Shown: in pieces, positions 36,401 through 45,878 of the stretch
How positions within the stretch are numbered: position 1 is the stretch's first letter
Layout of the letters: every line of letters begins with the position of its first letter
Origin: an uncultured Clostridia bacterium
GTDB lineage: Bacteria > Bacillota > Clostridia > Oscillospirales > Ruminococcaceae
NCBI GenBank assembly: GCA_947168885.1
Contig: CAMVNQ010000004.1
Span: 124,001 to 188,000 of the forward strand
Reading direction: 5' to 3'
Length of the DNA: 64,000 bases
Program-made: the position numbers and the translations under genes
The notes under the pieces: model-generated
Databases searched by the model: none
What the model was told of the DNA's origin: nothing
The model's input: only the letters and a program-made list of their open reading frames with translations

Positions 36401-37311
36401 AGCAGACAGTACCGTATGTTCGGCGAAGTGTTCTTGAGCCGCGCTCTGTGCAGCCTTTCAAGCCCGTCCTTTATGTCGTTTTCCGACGAAACGAGAACCG
36501 AAAGCACACAGACAACCTCATAGTTCTCGGCTTCGGAGAGCTTCACCCGCGGAACATCGCAGGCTTTCGCCTTCCGGAGCAGCAGTGCGTCTATAAGCGT
36601 TTTTGAGACCGCAGCAGCAGGCGCTAAGACGGCAATCCCCGCGAACCAGCCCGCCAATACGGCGGTAAGCCCGCTTATACCAAGTGACAGAGCAAGCTGC
36701 ACGGCGGTATAATAAAAGGTGTCAACATACGGGAACAGCCTGTGCACATCGGCACGAATAACTTTGCTCAATCCTGAGTCAGAGTGCTTCGCTGTGATGA
36801 GATATTCGGCAGCAAGCTTTCGCTCATCTATCCCGGCAGCCTGGGCACAGAGCGTTGTGTCGGCACGGAGCATCGCCTTCGTGCGCTCGTCGCTCATCTC
36901 ATACTCGCTGTCGCCCGCATACCGCAGACAGAGCGGGTCAAGGCGCGCAGTAATGTATTCTGCGTCAACGTCGGCGGCAGCATAGACGAGATCGTGCTTT
37001 CCGCCGTCAGACGCGGCTTTCAGCAGCGCGGCGAATCGCACCTGCCACATAAGGGTCATCAGATCGGCGTTGTCAAGAATGTCGGAATAGGGCAGAAGTG
37101 CTTCATAAACACTCTCGGTGGTGAGCTCGTCCGTGTCGGCAAGAGCGTGCGTTATGAGCGGAAGTGCTCCCGCCGAATGGACACGGAACGGCGGTATCTC
37201 GCCGATAAGCGCGGTGATCTCGGCACACAGCCGGTGTCCGCCCTTCGCTTTCATCTCCCTTCGGAGCTTTCTCAGACGCTTTCTGTAAATATCAAGCTTT
37301 GTATATTTCAT
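30481..37311 (-). CDS. Cyclic beta-glucan synthase-like protein (GT84-like, GH94)
   Basis: This 2276-residue multidomain membrane enzyme starts at 37311, where AGAAGGG precedes the ATG; the frame is open to 37368. An N-terminal region is followed by helices at ~200-245, then a GT84-like glucosyltransferase with the DxD-type LDYDT (~399), HDIIE (~497) and RRSHRWMRGD (~527). Helices follow at ~560-600 and ~680-725. A glycoamylase-like domain starts near 776 (SHRTSPTNIGMY). The C-terminus is a GH94 phosphorylase-type domain with GSGDWNDGYN (~2040) and GESVWLSMF. This is the NdvB/CgS layout that makes cyclic beta-1,2-glucans in Proteobacteria; some Clostridia carry homologues. The product here is inferred. 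Confidence 0.88.
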   Translation of the reverse strand: MKYTKLDIYRKRLRKLRREMKAKGGHRLCAEITALIGEIPPFRVHSAGALPLITHALADTDELTTESVYEALLPYSDILDNADLMTLMWQVRFAALLKAASDGGKHDLVYAAADVDAEYITARLDPLCLRYAGDSEYEMSDERTKAMLRADTTLCAQAAGIDERKLAAEYLITAKHSDSGLSKVIRADVHRLFPYVDTFYYTAVQLALSLGISGLTAVLAGWFAGIAVLAPAAAVSKTLIDALLLRKAKACDVPRVKLSEAENYEVVCVLSVLVSSENDIKDGLERLHRARLKNTSPNIRYCLLCDFPPAEEAETARDDELLAAASSAFEQSDGRATVIFRRREFSRTQRKFQGRERKRGAIEDLVRFICGEKVGFRAVYGDISCYAGIPFICTLDYDTLPLMDSINSLVAAAVHPCNSRYGIFAPRITTSLSASLRTGLTRLFGTGGCSGASVYDSLSSELYFDRFGEGTFTGKGLIRTEKYYRSCVGALPDERVLSHDIIEGGILGTAYCGDIEFSDGMPPTTRGFFRRSHRWMRGDFQNLQLMFRKDLSPLTKYKLTDNVRRALTPLNALLTLFFTVRAGGAGTYLPAAVAVLSLTLPFVLGLIPAAIRGIGFSNTREFYAPITSLSRQLVTRIFAEIVFMGRNALDGLDAEVRSIRRMITGRKLLEWQTASVFEKADGYGWLGMIPASITGVLLFAVSVYYGSVHDAVIGILIACCLPAAAVLDREYRTEGRPVKDRDRKLLTDEARREWAFYTDHVTSEDNFLPPDNVQYSPVYRASHRTSPTNIGMYLLSCVCAEELGFIDTARLETLLDRTISTVEKLPKYKGSLYNWYETDTLRVMDPFVSSVDSGNFLCCLVAVRRKLIADIPASPLIRRTGRLIADADVGVFYNKARRLFSVGINSDTGKKAPNCYDMLMSEARMLSFFAIATGKADKSHWRTLSRVMSRSGYYAGPIAWSGTMFEYFMPELLLESKRGSLCYEALGYAVHCQKQRGREMHSPFGVSESGYYAFDRDLNYQYKAHGVQKLALCGGMDREYVISPYSSFLALSYSFSACMKNISRLADRAFSHRRYGFYEAVDLTGARTGAAAAVVRSHMAHHVGMSICGITNTLCAGRLRKLFMSDETMQRADELLEERVMSGEVVVDIEKLRDRTASDDRSESFDEFNALRPRFNIIANRRVAVFASDTGLCFDRYGMRSVTYPTRDFLRRPDGFFMGIREGDTEMPFYMSAFDSGAVMKRRVVFSENTSEYYTGCAGLSCGMKISVFGEKAAIVRDIAIENSLSYDRNAEIYVYMRPALAAEADIIAHPAFADLFIRPEYDSANGLFLARRRDRATGKETWLAAGFRSKGETIYSFSRENVLTYGEPLYFGKGTELTSSDSRSIPSPCIFVRMKIAVPANSDYRDSFFVCCGETRDEVTALALDVRNAEPSPDAQMPYGEAVSPLPKSTLGGRLARVMLPAMLCGSVFSEEILNASSKLGRDTLWRFGISGDRPIAVWRFAGDEPRAEAAALMAEGLYGCGAPTDVIMLCDSISEKSRAEFLQTAGDRCVYPVMTSELTEDELAYIIGSAVYVFEKSEERRPPARLMELISAEPYDNGLSEGFHNDGYVVKRKGHPFCTVLASEKFGTVLSQNSLGFTYAMNSRENKLTPWYNDIMCDNNGEMLLVKGIGRYCDIISGSTAVFFPSKAEYLSRIGKLIFHTEVGVMQSGMAKIITVNIENTGDLDKLCALTYYTEPVLSWDRRAVNNGAVLSYRRGGSSVIIRNDSSSEFFGEAAVGCFTPDGSECLLTTDRERFWAGDLNGDVRPFAGSCAAVTAKLRLLPHSVTKVRFVLCYSRTDAEEMLKIAGKALPSDCEVRYELRPTIKSGNDTLDRLYNVWLPWQVLGCRMRARSGFYQNGGAYGFRDQLQDSTAAAYFMPSEAKRMILRCCGSQFTAGDVLHWWHETEAGKKGIRTKCSDDMLWLPYAAAEYIGITGDIAVLDEPVPYINGDDLGTANERYMQVTQSSVTAAVYEHCKKALDRCYRIGPHSLIKMGSGDWNDGYNRVGEDGLGESVWLSMFYVWVVKLFVPYSRLRGDDAYASELEKRAAGLSAACEDEAFENGYYLRAFYDDGRKMGAKGSECCEIDLLPQAFAELAGLPDREKRRSALKAAFDKLFDPKTNTVSLFTPPFSENSAEDPGYVRGYPAGIRENGGQYTHAAIWLALAFLRSGDRKTAELLINALSPAERGKAYKNEPYYMSADIYTNPECKGRGGWSMYTGSAAWYYRLLGEMYGR

Positions 37312-37448
37312 AGCCGTACCCTTCTTTTTTGTCGTGTTCCGCCCTGTATTCGGCAGGAGAAGAAACATCGGACCATGTTTTTTACTTGGTTATTATTGAC
37401 AGAAATAACATAAATTATAGCTAATTGTTAAAAAAATGGTTTTCGCTA

Positions 37449-37477
37449 TTGATTTTTTGTAAAAAATGTTGTATAAT
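37449..37477 (+). promoter_or_regulatory. Promoter upstream of the ATP synthase cluster
   Basis: TTGATT (37449-37454), a 17-base spacer and TATAAT (37472-37477). It gives an ~75-base leader to the gene at 37560. No terminator separates that gene from the atp genes, so this may drive the whole atp operon. The 190-base gap upstream is A/T-rich and has no other feature I can support. Confidence 0.75.
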
Positions 37478-37559
37478 ATAAAAAATATTATCTATAACTG
37501 CGTTTTTTGTATGCTTTTTACTGAAATCAAAACGCTGTAAATACCGGAGATATGTACAG

Positions 37560-38258
37560 ATGAAAATAAAAGGCAAATACTCTGAAAGTTCGATACTGCA
37601 CGTTATCATTCTCGCAGCAGCCGCAGTGATCTCGGTAGCTGTATTTTTTGTCGCCCTTCATTTCACGGGCGGAAAAGTGATCCCGACACCCGGCACAAAG
37701 CCGTCAGAGACCACAGCAGCCTCCGAATCCGGGGCAAAAGAAACGACAAAGCCCGAAGAACAGGGTTATAAGGCGGATAAAGAACTCGTCAACGAGATGT
37801 TTGACGCGGCGACAAAGCTTATTTACGACAACTACACCGTATTAAAGCTCTACTATACTAAGGGACTGCCGCACAAGGACGAACCATACGGCAACGCCCC
37901 CGAGGACGGCTACTACACCGTTGACAGCGATACTTACACTTCTATCGACCAGATAGAAGAGATCGTTGACAGGACCTATACCAAGGATTTCGCCGAGAAC
38001 GTCAAGAAAAATCCCCTCGGATACGGCGCGATCTATAAGACACGTGACAACGGCTCGCTCGGCATAATCGAAAACTATACACCTATGCAGTATGACCGCT
38101 CATGGGAGAACCCTAACCTTGAGATAGACCCCGTAAGCGATACTGAATGCAATATTACGGTGACGATACACGAAAGAGCAGATGACTCCGAAGTGCCCGT
38201 AACTGCGTCTATGACGAAGACCGACGACGGCTGGAGACTTTCTTCAATAATTTTCTGA
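37560..38258 (+). CDS. Membrane-anchored extracellular protein heading the atp operon
   Basis: I do not recognise this 232-residue protein with certainty. One N-terminal hydrophobic helix (about 12-34) has the orientation of a signal anchor, followed by a Pro/Thr/Glu-rich linker (40-68) and a globular domain of ~160 residues rich in Asp and Tyr. The domain resembles small secreted alpha/beta modules such as the IseA-type inhibitor fold, but this is a guess. It ends 27 bases before atpZ with no terminator between, so it is likely co-transcribed with the ATP synthase. GGAG precedes the ATG. Confidence 0.6.
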   Translation: MKIKGKYSESSILHVIILAAAAVISVAVFFVALHFTGGKVIPTPGTKPSETTAASESGAKETTKPEEQGYKADKELVNEMFDAATKLIYDNYTVLKLYYTKGLPHKDEPYGNAPEDGYYTVDSDTYTSIDQIEEIVDRTYTKDFAENVKKNPLGYGAIYKTRDNGSLGIIENYTPMQYDRSWENPNLEIDPVSDTECNITVTIHERADDSEVPVTASMTKTDDGWRLSSIIF

Positions 38259-38285
38259 TCCGATTTTTAGAAATGATGTGTTCTG

Positions 38286-38603
38286 ATGGCAAAAAATAAA
38301 AAAGACAGCCCGATAGCTGTATATGCAGTCGCGAGTCAGATCGGCTTCATCGTACTGACGCCGCTGCTCGTATTCGTTATCGGCGGAACGTGGCTTGTCG
38401 AAAAGCTCGGCTGGCCTGACTGGCTCAATATCGTGTTTGTCGCGATAGGCATAATATCCATGAGCGTCGGGGCTATGAACTACCTCAAAAAGCTCATAGC
38501 TATGTATGACAGCAGCGAATCCGGCACCGGCGCGTCCGAAGTAAAGCACGACAGGCGCGACCACGACTATTACGACCAGTATTCAAAAAACAAGAAACTA
38601 TGA
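38286..38603 (+). CDS. atpZ: AtpZ/AtpI-type F0F1 ATPase accessory protein
   Basis: The 105-residue protein has two transmembrane helices (about 15-38 and 46-66) separated by a short loop (EKLGWPDW), with charged ends. This is the AtpZ/ATP synthase protein I layout, found just before atpI/atpB in many Firmicutes and proposed to aid ion supply or c-ring assembly. No clear ribosome binding site precedes the ATG. The last four bases overlap atpI (ATGA), so translation is coupled. Confidence 0.72.
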   Translation: MAKNKKDSPIAVYAVASQIGFIVLTPLLVFVIGGTWLVEKLGWPDWLNIVFVAIGIISMSVGAMNYLKKLIAMYDSSESGTGASEVKHDRRDHDYYDQYSKNKKL

Positions 38604-39007
38604 GTTTAAGGATAAACAGATACACCGCAGAGGAGCTTAAAGCTATGCTCCCGTTCATCGCGGCCACAAACGGCGCGGCACTGCTTGTTTCGGTAGTGTT
38701 CGGGTTCATTTTCGGGTTCGACTGGACCGTTTACAGCGGTCTCGCGGTCGGCAACGTCCTGATGCTGCTGAATTTCGTCCTTATCGGCATGACCGTTGAC
38801 AGGATAGTGCGATGCAGGGATTTCCGGCGCGGAAGAACTATCGGAAGTGTTTCCTACGGTATCAGATACGCAGGCCTTTTTGTAATACTTGCGGGACTGC
38901 TGACGATACACGCCGTAAATATAGTCACGGTGCTTGTTCCGCTTTGTTACCCCAAGATATATTATACTTTTATCTATACGCTTAAACGCGGGAAGGATGA
39001 TGAATAA
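38600..39007 (+). CDS. atpI: ATP synthase subunit I
   Basis: The 135-residue membrane protein has four hydrophobic helices and the pattern FDWTVYSGLAVGNVLMLLNF typical of ATP synthase I, a chaperone for c-ring assembly. It overlaps atpZ by four bases, and the atpB ATG follows its stop codon directly, so all three are translationally coupled. Confidence 0.78.
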   Translation: MSLRINRYTAEELKAMLPFIAATNGAALLVSVVFGFIFGFDWTVYSGLAVGNVLMLLNFVLIGMTVDRIVRCRDFRRGRTIGSVSYGIRYAGLFVILAGLLTIHAVNIVTVLVPLCYPKIYYTFIYTLKRGKDDE

Positions 39008-39739
39008 ATGTTGACAGAAACAATGCTTATGGCAGAGTTCACGGTGGACGGACCGCTGCGGTCGATACCGCTTCCGTTTCTTGAAGGTCTTCTCGGTGAA
39101 GAGAATGCCTGCATAGCCGAGTCGGTCGTTTCACAGTGGGTCGTTATGCTGATACTCGGCGTTGTGTTCTTTATTCTCGGAAGGAACCTCAAGGTCAAAC
39201 CGGAGACAAAGCGTCAGGCGGCCGCAGAATGGATAGTAGGATTCTTCTCGGGATATGTCGAAGAATCCATGGGTCCGAGATATAAGAGAAGATACGGGCC
39301 GTACATAGGCGCTCTTTTCTGCTTTATCTTTTTATCGTGCCTTATGGGACTCTTCGGTCTCCGCAACCCGACAGCCGATGTTTCGGTTACAGGTTCGTGG
39401 GCTATCGTAACCTTCTTCCTTGTTCTCTTCACGAAGATAAAGACCGGCGGCATGAAGGGTTATCTGCACAGCTTCATAGACCCTATGCCTTTCATGATCC
39501 CGTTCAATATTATAGGCGATTTTGCAAACCCGATCTCACAGGCGCTCCGTCTTTTCGGTAACAACCTTTCGGGTATGGTAATCGGCGGACTTATCTATTT
39601 CGCACTCGGAAGCTTCGCTATCGCGCTTCCCGCAGTACTCTCGCTGTATTTTGACCTCTTCACCGCCGTTATACAGTCGTACATCTTTGTTACCCTCACG
39701 ATGTCCTATGTCGCTATGGCGGATATGTCGGAGGACTGA
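39008..39739 (+). CDS. atpB: F-type ATP synthase subunit a
   Basis: The 243-residue stator membrane subunit carries the ion half-channels facing the c ring. The essential arginine is R181 in QALRLFGNNLSG. The preceding helix DPMPFMIPFNIIGDFANPISQ and the final FVTLTMSYVAMA are standard. About five or six helices are present. The start has no spacer from atpI. A ~95-base gap to atpE may hold a translation enhancer, as c is needed in excess. Confidence 0.94.
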   Translation: MLTETMLMAEFTVDGPLRSIPLPFLEGLLGEENACIAESVVSQWVVMLILGVVFFILGRNLKVKPETKRQAAAEWIVGFFSGYVEESMGPRYKRRYGPYIGALFCFIFLSCLMGLFGLRNPTADVSVTGSWAIVTFFLVLFTKIKTGGMKGYLHSFIDPMPFMIPFNIIGDFANPISQALRLFGNNLSGMVIGGLIYFALGSFAIALPAVLSLYFDLFTAVIQSYIFVTLTMSYVAMADMSED

Positions 39740-39786
39740 TCGGTCCGGCATTTTAACACAGTTACTACGGGAGATCCCGTGAATAA

Positions 39787-40095
<309 letters not shown>

Positions 40096-40134
40096 TATGA
40101 CAAACCACCGAAATAAACGGAAGGAGCTGTGAAA

Positions 40135-40656
40135 ATGGGCTTTACATTGTCAGCGGGTGAGTTTCTCCAGCTGGTAAACATTAACCCCGCTACTATCGTT
40201 TTCACGCTTATCAATACCGCGATCATCGTCGCACTCTATTTCTTCTTCCTGCATAAGCCGGTCATGAAGATTATGGAGGAACGCAAGAACAAGATCAACA
40301 GCGAGATGCAGGCGGCAGAGGACGCTCAGGCAGAAGCGGAAAAAGTCAAAGAAGAATACACCGCTAAGCTCAAAGAGTCCAAGGAAGAAGCTGCACAGAT
40401 CGTCTCTGCGGCAGTAAAACGCGCAGGCGAGCGTGAAAACCAGATCATAGCGGAAGCTCAGCAGGAAGCCGCCGACCTCAAGAAGAAGGCGGAAGAAAGC
40501 ATTGAGCTTGAAAAGAAGAAAGCAATAAACGAGATCAAGGATCAGATCTCCGATATCGTCATCATGGCGAGTGAGAAGGTCTGTGAAAAGGAAATATCCA
40601 AATCCGACAACGAGGCGCTTATCAATTCTTTCATCGCTGAAGTCGGAAATGAATAA
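40135..40656 (+). CDS. atpF: F-type ATP synthase subunit b
   Basis: The 173-residue peripheral-stalk subunit has one N-terminal membrane helix (about 16-38) then a long charged coiled coil (EERKNKINSEMQAAEDAQAE) to the end. The ATG at 40135 lies 8 bases after AAGGAG; a GTG at 40129 is only 2 bases from it and is unlikely. It links subunit a to delta and the F1 head. Confidence 0.93.
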   Translation: MGFTLSAGEFLQLVNINPATIVFTLINTAIIVALYFFFLHKPVMKIMEERKNKINSEMQAAEDAQAEAEKVKEEYTAKLKESKEEAAQIVSAAVKRAGERENQIIAEAQQEAADLKKKAEESIELEKKKAINEIKDQISDIVIMASEKVCEKEISKSDNEALINSFIAEVGNE

Positions 40657-40676
40657 CTACCCGAAAGGAAAGATCT

Positions 40677-41225
40677 ATGGCAGGCTTAGTCGAAAAGACA
40701 TACGGCGATGCGCTTTTTGAGCTTATCCTCGAGGAGAGCCCCGCAAAGCTCACCGAAGCCAAGGCAGAGCTTGACGCGGTAGATTCGATAATAAAGGATA
40801 TTCCCGAGCTTATAAAGCTTTCAAAGACCCCGACTGTCTCTAAAGAGGAAAAGCTCGGACTTATCGAGGAGGCTTTCAAGGGAAAGCTCTCGGAATATGT
40901 CTATAACTTCCTTATGGTGCTTACCGACGCGGGCAGGCTCGACTATTTCGGCAAGATCGCCGGATACTTCAAGGAGCGCTGCAACGACCACCTCGGCATA
41001 GCAGAAATAACCGTCATAACGTGCGAACCGCTAACGGCAAAGGCAAAGGCAGACCTCTCCGCTAAAATGGAGAAGATGCTCGGCAAGAAGATCGTTATGA
41101 AGGAAGAACTCGACAGATCGATAATCGGCGGCATCGTCGTCAAGAATGGCAATACGACCCTTGACGGAAGCGTGAAGGCAAAGCTTCGCGCCCTCAGGAC
41201 AGACATCGGCAGCGTTATCTGCTGA
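40677..41225 (+). CDS. atpH: F-type ATP synthase subunit delta
   Basis: The 182-residue protein starts AGLVEKTYGDALFELILEE, with the six-helix N-terminal domain that binds the alpha subunit. It ends with KIVMKEELDRSIIGGIVVKNGNTTLDGSVKAKL-type sequence (positions ~135-170), the standard C-terminal motif that binds subunit b. AAAGGAAAG precedes the ATG. Length is normal. Confidence 0.94.
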   Translation: MAGLVEKTYGDALFELILEESPAKLTEAKAELDAVDSIIKDIPELIKLSKTPTVSKEEKLGLIEEAFKGKLSEYVYNFLMVLTDAGRLDYFGKIAGYFKERCNDHLGIAEITVITCEPLTAKAKADLSAKMEKMLGKKIVMKEELDRSIIGGIVVKNGNTTLDGSVKAKLRALRTDIGSVIC

Positions 41226-41277
41226 TGCCGAAAGACAATTCTCCCGCTCGTAACGGGATGAAAGGAAAGACGAGAAT

Positions 41278-42780
41278 ATGGAATTACGCCCTGATGAAAT
41301 AACAGGTATTATAAAATCCAAGATCAAGGCATTTGACTCAAAGATCACTCTCACCGATACGGGAACGGTCGTTACTGTCGGAGACGGTATCGTTCGTATC
41401 CACGGACTTGAGAACTGTATGATAAACGAGCTTCTCGAATTCGACAACGGCGTTCAGTGTATGGCTCTCAACCTTGAGCAGGATTTTGTGGGTGCGGTTA
41501 TGCTCGGCTCTGATGCCGACATCAAAGAGGGTTCCAACGTAAAGAGAACGGGTAAGATCATCTCCGTTCCCGTAGGCGACGCACTTCTCGGACGTGTTGT
41601 AAACGCGCTCGGCGAGCCTATCGACGGCAAAGGACCCATCATTTCCAACGAATACCGCCCCGTAGAGCGCATCGCTCCCGGTATCATCACAAGAAAGTCC
41701 GTTGATACGCCTTTACAGACAGGTATCAAGGCTATCGACTCAATGATCCCGATAGGACGCGGACAGCGTGAACTTATCATAGGCGACAGACAGACGGGTA
41801 AGACCGCTATCGCTGTTGATACGATAATAAACCAGAGAGATACAGACGTGCTCTGTATTTATGTAGCGATCGGACAGAAGGCTTCTACAGTCGCGTCCGT
41901 CGTTGAGCAGCTCACCAACGCGGGAGCTATGGACTACACTATCGTAGTATCCGCTACCGCCGCAGAGCTTGCACCGTTACAGTACATAGCGCCCTATTCC
42001 GGCTGCGCTATGGGCGAATACTTCATGGAGAAGGGAAAGGACGCGCTCATAATCTATGACGACCTTTCAAAGCACGCAGTAGCTTACCGTGCTATGTCCC
42101 TCCTCTTAAAGCGCCCGCCGGGACGTGAAGCTTACCCCGGTGACGTTTTCTATCTGCATTCAAGACTGCTTGAGCGTGCAGCCAACCTTAACGAGGATTA
42201 CGGCGGCGGTTCTCTTACCGCGCTCCCGATAATCGAAACACAGGCAGGCGACGTTTCGGCATATATCCCGACAAACGTTATCTCGATCACAGACGGTCAG
42301 ATATTCCTTGAGACAGAGCTCTTCAACTCCGGTATCAGACCTGCCGTAAACCCGGGTATCTCGGTATCCCGTGTCGGCGGTTCCGCCCAGATAAAGGCTA
42401 TGAAGAAGGTATCCGGTTCTTTGAAGCTCGAATATTCTCAGTACAGAGAGCTTCAGGCGTTCTCACAGTTCGGCTCTGACCTCGACGCGGACACAAAGGC
42501 ACGTCTCGCAAAGGGCGAGCGTATCGTTGCTGTGCTCAAACAGCCCCAGTCATCGCCTCTTACCGTTGAGAACCAGATCATTATAATCTACGCGGTTATC
42601 AACGACTATCTCAAGGATATAGCTGTTGACAGAGTGCCCGAGTTTGAAAAGGCGCTCTTCGAGGAAATGGCGACAAATCATAGCGAGATCATAGACGACC
42701 TGAAAAAGAACAAGGTCCTCTCTCCCGATAACGAAGAAAAGCTCAAAGCTGTTCTCAAGAACTTTGCGGCAAACTTCTGA
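41278..42780 (+). CDS. atpA: F-type ATP synthase subunit alpha
   Basis: The 500-residue non-catalytic F1 subunit binds nucleotide through the P-loop G169-D-R-Q-T-G-K175-T and has [47 protein letters not shown] and related blocks. The N-terminal helix binds delta. AAAGGAAAGACG precedes the ATG. Downstream comes a microprotein gene rather than atpG directly. Confidence 0.97.
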   Translation: MELRPDEITGIIKSKIKAFDSKITLTDTGTVVTVGDGIVRIHGLENCMINELLEFDNGVQCMALNLEQDFVGAVMLGSDADIKEGSNVKRTGKIISVPVGDALLGRVVNALGEPIDGKGPIISNEYRPVERIAPGIITRKSVDTPLQTGIKAIDSMIPIGRGQRELIIGDRQTGKTAIAVDTIINQRDTDVLCIYVAIGQKASTVASVVEQLTNAGAMDYTIVVSATAAELAPLQYIAPYSGCAMGEYFMEKGKDALIIYDDLSKHAVAYRAMSLLLKRPPGREAYPGDVFYLHSRLLERAANLNEDYGGGSLTALPIIETQAGDVSAYIPTNVISITDGQIFLETELFNSGIRPAVNPGISVSRVGGSAQIKAMKKVSGSLKLEYSQYRELQAFSQFGSDLDADTKARLAKGERIVAVLKQPQSSPLTVENQIIIIYAVINDYLKDIAVDRVPEFEKALFEEMATNHSEIIDDLKKNKVLSPDNEEKLKAVLKNFAANF

Positions 42781-42863
42781 TGATGCCCGCTGTAATGTAA
42801 GCAGAAGGCACAGACAGGACGACATGAAGAAGATCAAAAGGGTCTTCGCGAAAGGAGTTACTT

Positions 42864-42980
42864 ATGGGTAAAGCATCATTTGTTCTTAGCGTCATATCCC
42901 TGAGCCTTACGGCGCTTCTCGCTGTGGTCGCTCTTCTCTGCCTCACACACAAGGCCGATTACATCGACAGCGACCGCTGA
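42864..42980 (+). CDS. 38-residue membrane microprotein within the atp operon
   Basis: ATG at 42864 follows AAAGGAG with an ideal 6-base spacer and opens a 38-codon frame ending TGA at 42978. The product has a short polar start (MGKASF), one hydrophobic helix (residues ~6-28, VLSVISLSLTALLAVVALL), then a polar, acidic C-terminus (HKADYIDSDR). It lies between atpA and atpG, in the same direction, with 83 and 56 bases either side. I know of no standard atp gene at this position. It may be a small assembly or regulatory peptide of the ATP synthase; function unknown. Confidence 0.6.
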   Translation: MGKASFVLSVISLSLTALLAVVALLCLTHKADYIDSDR

Positions 42981-43036
42981 AAAGTTAAGGCAACGCCGCC
43001 GGATAAAACGGCGGTGATCTGAAAGGAATGAGATAA

Positions 43037-43897
43037 ATGGCTACGGGCAATATGAAGGACATAAAGCGCCGCATAAAGAGCGTAAGCTCGACGAGACAGA
43101 TAACCAAGGCAATGGAACTTGTCGCGTCGTCAAAGCTGAGAAAAGCAAAGCAGCGCTCTGAGAGCGGACGTCCTTACTTTGAAGCGCAGTATGCGCTGCT
43201 TGCGGAAATAGCGTCTGTAAAGAAGGACTTTAAAACTATATTCACCGAACCACGCGAGGTGAAGAACCGCCTGTTCATAGTTATCGCCGGCGACAGAGGT
43301 CTCGCAGGAGGCTTCAACTCGAACATTCTCAAGGCGGTAGCTGCCGCACACAAGAACGACGCGGTAAAGCCGAAGATAATCGCTATCGGCAGAAAAGCCG
43401 TCGAATACTTCGATAAACGCGGATATGAGGTCGTCGCGAAGTACCCGTATTTCGCGGAGAAGGCAAAGACCGCGCACTGCATGGATATAGCGCAGATCGC
43501 TGTTGACCTGTTCGCGGTGGGTGAAGTGGACGAAGTCGAGCTCTTCTACACAGCGTTCGTGTCGCCGCTTGTTCAGACACCGGAATGCGCAAAGCTCCTT
43601 CCGATAGCGAATATCGGCGCGGGAACGGGCGAAGACCTCGGTCTCATAAACTACGACCCGTCTCCGGAAGCGGTGTTCGACCGAGTTTTACCGAAGTTCC
43701 TTATGAGCATGATAAGCTGTGCGGTAGTTGAGTCTTTTGCTTCCGAACAGGGCGCAAGACGCACCGCTATGGAAAGTGCAACAGACAACGCAGACGAGAT
43801 GATTGCAAATCTCTCGCTCTCGTACAACCGCGCACGACAGGAAAAGATCACCAACGAGATCACGGAGATCGTTTCCGGCGCAAACGCGTTAAGTTGA
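43037..43897 (+). CDS. atpG: F-type ATP synthase subunit gamma
   Basis: The 286-residue rotor shaft starts ATGNMKDIKRRIKSVSSTRQITKAMELVASSKLRKAK, the conserved N-terminal coiled-coil helix (only its pattern is quoted here), has IVIAGDRGLAGGFNSNI, and ends with EQGARRTAMESATDNADEM and SLSYNRARQEKITNEI. AAAGGAATG precedes the ATG. The gap before it contains a CGCCGCC...GGCGGTG hairpin. Confidence 0.96.
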   Translation: MATGNMKDIKRRIKSVSSTRQITKAMELVASSKLRKAKQRSESGRPYFEAQYALLAEIASVKKDFKTIFTEPREVKNRLFIVIAGDRGLAGGFNSNILKAVAAAHKNDAVKPKIIAIGRKAVEYFDKRGYEVVAKYPYFAEKAKTAHCMDIAQIAVDLFAVGEVDEVELFYTAFVSPLVQTPECAKLLPIANIGAGTGEDLGLINYDPSPEAVFDRVLPKFLMSMISCAVVESFASEQGARRTAMESATDNADEMIANLSLSYNRARQEKITNEITEIVSGANALS

Positions 43898-43944
43898 TTT
43901 TCTTGGCAAGCATAAAAAGCTTGCAGATGATAACAGAGGGGTGA

Positions 43945-45399
<1,455 letters not shown>

Positions 45400-45417
45400 C
45401 CGAAAGGGCGTGAGGAA

Positions 45418-45828
45418 ATGACTCCGTTTAAACTTCAGATAATCACTCCCGACGGCGTGTTTTTCGACGGAATGACCGAAAATGTCATCGTCCGCACAAC
45501 CGTCGGCGATAAAGGTATCCTTGCACGCCACGAGCCGTACGTTGCCGCTATCACCATAAGCAAGTTCAAGGTGAAGATCGACGGCAATTTCCGCTACGGC
45601 GCTATCTCCTCCGGAGTTATCAAGGTAAGTAAGGAAAAGACCGTGATACTCGCACAGAGTTGTGAGTGGGCAGACGAGATCGACGTTGACCGCGCAGTAA
45701 AGGCAAAACAAGTTGCGGAAAGCCGCATAACCGAGTATGAAAAGGCAAACGATCAGAAAAATCTCGATATTGCCGAGTTCAAGCTAAAGCGAGCTCTCAA
45801 CAGGATCGAAGCATCTAAAATGAGATAA
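45418..45828 (+). CDS. atpC: F-type ATP synthase subunit epsilon
   Basis: The 136-residue protein begins TPFKLQIITPDGVFFDGM, the N-terminal beta sandwich, with the KGILARHEPYVAAI block and a C-terminal two-helix domain (FKLKRALNRIEASKM). It joins gamma to the c ring and inhibits ATP hydrolysis. It is the last atp gene, 18 bases after atpD. Confidence 0.95.
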   Translation: MTPFKLQIITPDGVFFDGMTENVIVRTTVGDKGILARHEPYVAAITISKFKVKIDGNFRYGAISSGVIKVSKEKTVILAQSCEWADEIDVDRAVKAKQVAESRITEYEKANDQKNLDIAEFKLKRALNRIEASKMR

Positions 45829-45835
45829 CAGGAAC

Positions 45836-45870
45836 GCCCTGTGCAGTAAGCTGCTCAGGGCATCCTTTTT
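45836..45870 (+). terminator. Terminator of the atp operon
   Basis: The stem GCCCTG-T-GCAG pairs with CTGC-T-CAGGGC (45836-45846 and 45851-45861), with a TAAG loop, followed by ATCCTTTTT. It lies 7 bases after the atpC stop. Confidence 0.88.
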
Positions 45871-45878
45871 GGTGAAGT

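Noticed and set aside
40129-40134. GTG at 40129 as the atpF start
   Set aside because: It is only 2 bases from AAGGAG; the ATG at 40135 has the proper 8-base spacing.
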